A stretch of 8,511 nt of DNA from an uncultured Lachnospiraceae bacterium (GTDB lineage Bacteria; Bacillota; Clostridia; Lachnospirales; Lachnospiraceae): the NCBI GenBank assembly GCA_910588885.1, contig CAJUSQ010000120.1, forward strand, positions 1 through 8,511. The letters are read 5' to 3'. The position numbers were made by a program, and so were the translations under genes. The notes under the pieces were generated by a model, which was not told where the DNA came from, did not search any database, and saw only the letters and a program-made list of their open reading frames with translations. Positions 7,376 to 8,511 of the stretch are shown one piece after another. Each line of letters opens with the position of its first letter. Position 1 is the stretch's first letter.

Positions 7376-8431
7376 TTATCTGGTCTGCGTCCATGCGCCG
7401 GAAGCATCTACATAATAATTCCCTAACCATGTATTCGCTGACATTGCTCCGCTCTCATCCATATAATACCAGGTGCCGCCCAGATTCTGCCATCCGGTCA
7501 GCATCGCGCCGCTCTCATTGAGATAATACCAGGTACCGTTCAAATACTGCCATCCGGTAGCCATTGCTCCGCTGCTGGTCAGATAATACCAGGTGCCGTT
7601 CACATTCTGCCATCCGGTAGCCATTGCTCCGCTTCCGGTCAGGTAATACCAGGTACCGTTCAGATTAATCCAGCCCACTGCCATATCTCCGCTCGGATTC
7701 AGATAATACCAGTTTGCACCGTTCCAATACCATCCGGTCTGCATTGCTCCGCTTGCGTCCAGGAGATACCAGGTGCCGTTCAGATTGATCCAGCCGGTAG
7801 CCATCTCTCCGTTCGGGGCATTCAAATAATACCAGGTACCGTTCAGGTTCTTCCATCCCAGTGCCATATCTCCGCTGGGATTCAAATAATACCAGTTCGC
7901 ACCGTTCCAATACCATCCGGTTATCATATAGCCATACATATCAAACCGATACCATGCACCGTTAATTGCTTCCCAGGTATTTGCCGGCCAGGTTCCGTCA
8001 AAATGCTGGAACCACCATCCGCTGCCGTTCAGCTGCCAGTTCCCGGTCGTCTTCGTATAACCTTCTACCGCTCCCGTCCGGGCAGGAATCAGCTGTGTAT
8101 AATCCTTGTATCCAAAGTCAATATCTACTCTTCCGGCAATCCCGTTGATCCGTCCGGTGCTTCCGCACTGCCAAACAGATCTGGAAATACTGCTGTCATA
8201 AGAGCTGGCATATCTTGCCACCCACATCTCTACGCCCTGAAGCTGACTGATGTCGATCTTGCTCCGATACCAGTCTTCATCGCAATATACCATGGGAGTA
8301 TAACCGGCTCTCCGAATCTCGTCACAGAATGCCTTTGCAATCTTCGTCACCTGATCCTTGGACAAATCACCCTGTAGCGCCCGGTCTTCCACATCTACTA
8401 CCACCGGATAAGATACCAGGTATCCTGCCAT
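7376..8431 (-). CDS. GH25 muramidase with C-terminal choline-binding-type repeats, 5' end disrupted
   Basis: The reading frame encodes the rear half of a glycoside hydrolase family 25 lysozyme (cleaves N-acetylmuramoyl-N-acetylglucosamine bonds) joined to a wall-binding array. Counting from the ATG at 8429-8431, the catalytic-domain remnant is about residues 1-115. It contains VVVDVED (10-16), the family DxE motif with probable catalytic acid E15, then MWVARY (69-74), VWQCGSTGRING (86-97) and VDIDF (102-106). Residues about 138-351 hold ten or eleven ~20-residue repeats of NGTWYYL-x-SGAM-x-TGW type (CW_binding_1-like). The ATG is only the first Met left in frame: it has no ribosome binding site, and catalytic-domain-like sequence continues upstream to 8479 (SEIQAITDAQFVIDN) before a stop codon at 8480-8482. 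The barrel's first strands, including the N-terminal catalytic Asp, and any signal peptide are missing. As it stands it is a probable pseudogene, unless an error or frameshift at the break hides an intact gene extending past the window. Confidence 0.8.
   Translation of the reverse strand: MAGYLVSYPVVVDVEDRALQGDLSKDQVTKIAKAFCDEIRRAGYTPMVYCDEDWYRSKIDISQLQGVEMWVARYASSYDSSISRSVWQCGSTGRINGIAGRVDIDFGYKDYTQLIPARTGAVEGYTKTTGNWQLNGSGWWFQHFDGTWPANTWEAINGAWYRFDMYGYMITGWYWNGANWYYLNPSGDMALGWKNLNGTWYYLNAPNGEMATGWINLNGTWYLLDASGAMQTGWYWNGANWYYLNPSGDMAVGWINLNGTWYYLTGSGAMATGWQNVNGTWYYLTSSGAMATGWQYLNGTWYYLNESGAMLTGWQNLGGTWYYMDESGAMSANTWLGNYYVDASGAWTQTR
7379..8020 (-). repeat. Tandem ~60-bp repeats encoding wall-binding modules
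   Basis: Ten to eleven in-frame units of about 60 bases (57-63) encode the aromatic-rich modules of the lysozyme. The regular core lies at about 7424-7906. Each unit carries W-Y-Y, a turn with SG or PSGD, and a closing GW, the pattern of choline- or glucan-binding repeats. The units nearest the C terminus are the most uniform, while those near the catalytic domain (about 7910-8020) are diverged. Two units, at 7673-7738 and 7856-7921, form a distinct subtype with NGANWYYLNPSGDM and are far more alike than other pairs. Confidence 0.85.
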
Positions 8432-8511
8432 GTTGTCAATTACAAACTGTGCATCGGTAATCGCCTGAATTTCACTTCTTTAACCATGTAAATATCGACA
8501 AAGCCAACACC
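8432..8511 (-). other. Disrupted 5' boundary of the lysozyme reading frame
   Basis: Reading leftward from the window edge on the minus strand, the lysozyme frame contains TAA at 8480-8482. Downstream of that stop, codons 8432-8479 still look like GH25 sequence. Upstream of it, none of the three frames gives the hydrophobic strand usually found there (of the VGVYFFxQAV type). One alternative frame is open from 8511 down to about 8441 and encodes GVGFVDIYMVKEVK, which I do not recognise. Either a frameshift, a rearrangement junction or an assembly artefact would fit. Confidence 0.5.

Noticed and set aside
7379..7960. Regular ~60-bp repeats that could suggest a CRISPR array
   Set aside because: The units are contiguous, stay in frame, vary within the repeat and encode wall-binding modules. 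There are no constant repeat/unique spacer alternations and no cas genes.

Overview
The window reads like a chromosomal segment of a Gram-positive anaerobe of the class Clostridia, probably Lachnospiraceae-like. This is inferred from strong AAGGAGG-type ribosome binding sites, a fused chorismate mutase/prephenate dehydratase, a DUF815 ATPase, and a GH25 muramidase carrying a long array of choline-binding-type wall repeats. No 16S rRNA or species marker is present, so the assignment is by gene content only. All six genes lie on the minus strand, so transcription runs from the right end of the window to the left.

Right part (7376-8511): the 3' two thirds of a GH25 lysozyme with about ten tandem ~20-residue wall-binding repeats. 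Its 5' part is broken inside the window: recognisable catalytic-domain sequence runs up to about 8479, where an in-frame stop appears, and the bases beyond do not encode the expected upstream part. A 13-bp hairpin (7324-7353) follows the gene. Next comes pheA (6141-7271), a complete bifunctional P-protein with an ACT regulatory domain, which commits chorismate to phenylalanine.

Middle and left (64-5964): after a 176-base AT-rich gap holding a good sigma-A-type promoter, four tightly packed genes form a probable operon: a DUF815 AAA+ ATPase, a Ppx/GppA-family protein with a C-terminal HD domain, polyphosphate kinase 1 (ppk1), and a Cof-type HAD phosphatase. The gaps are 42 bases, 13 bases and a 4-base ATGA overlap. 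An 11-bp GC-rich hairpin (28-54) closes the unit. The core is polyphosphate metabolism: Ppk1 makes the polymer from ATP and the Ppx-like protein would be expected to degrade or sense it. The roles of the ATPase and HAD enzyme in that context are unknown.

The points most worth checking are the Ppx-like protein, whose otherwise conserved phosphate-loop Asp is a Tyr, the co-transcription of an uncharacterised AAA+ ATPase with ppx and ppk, and the disrupted lysozyme. I found no CRISPR array, tRNA, rRNA, insertion sequence or phage module.
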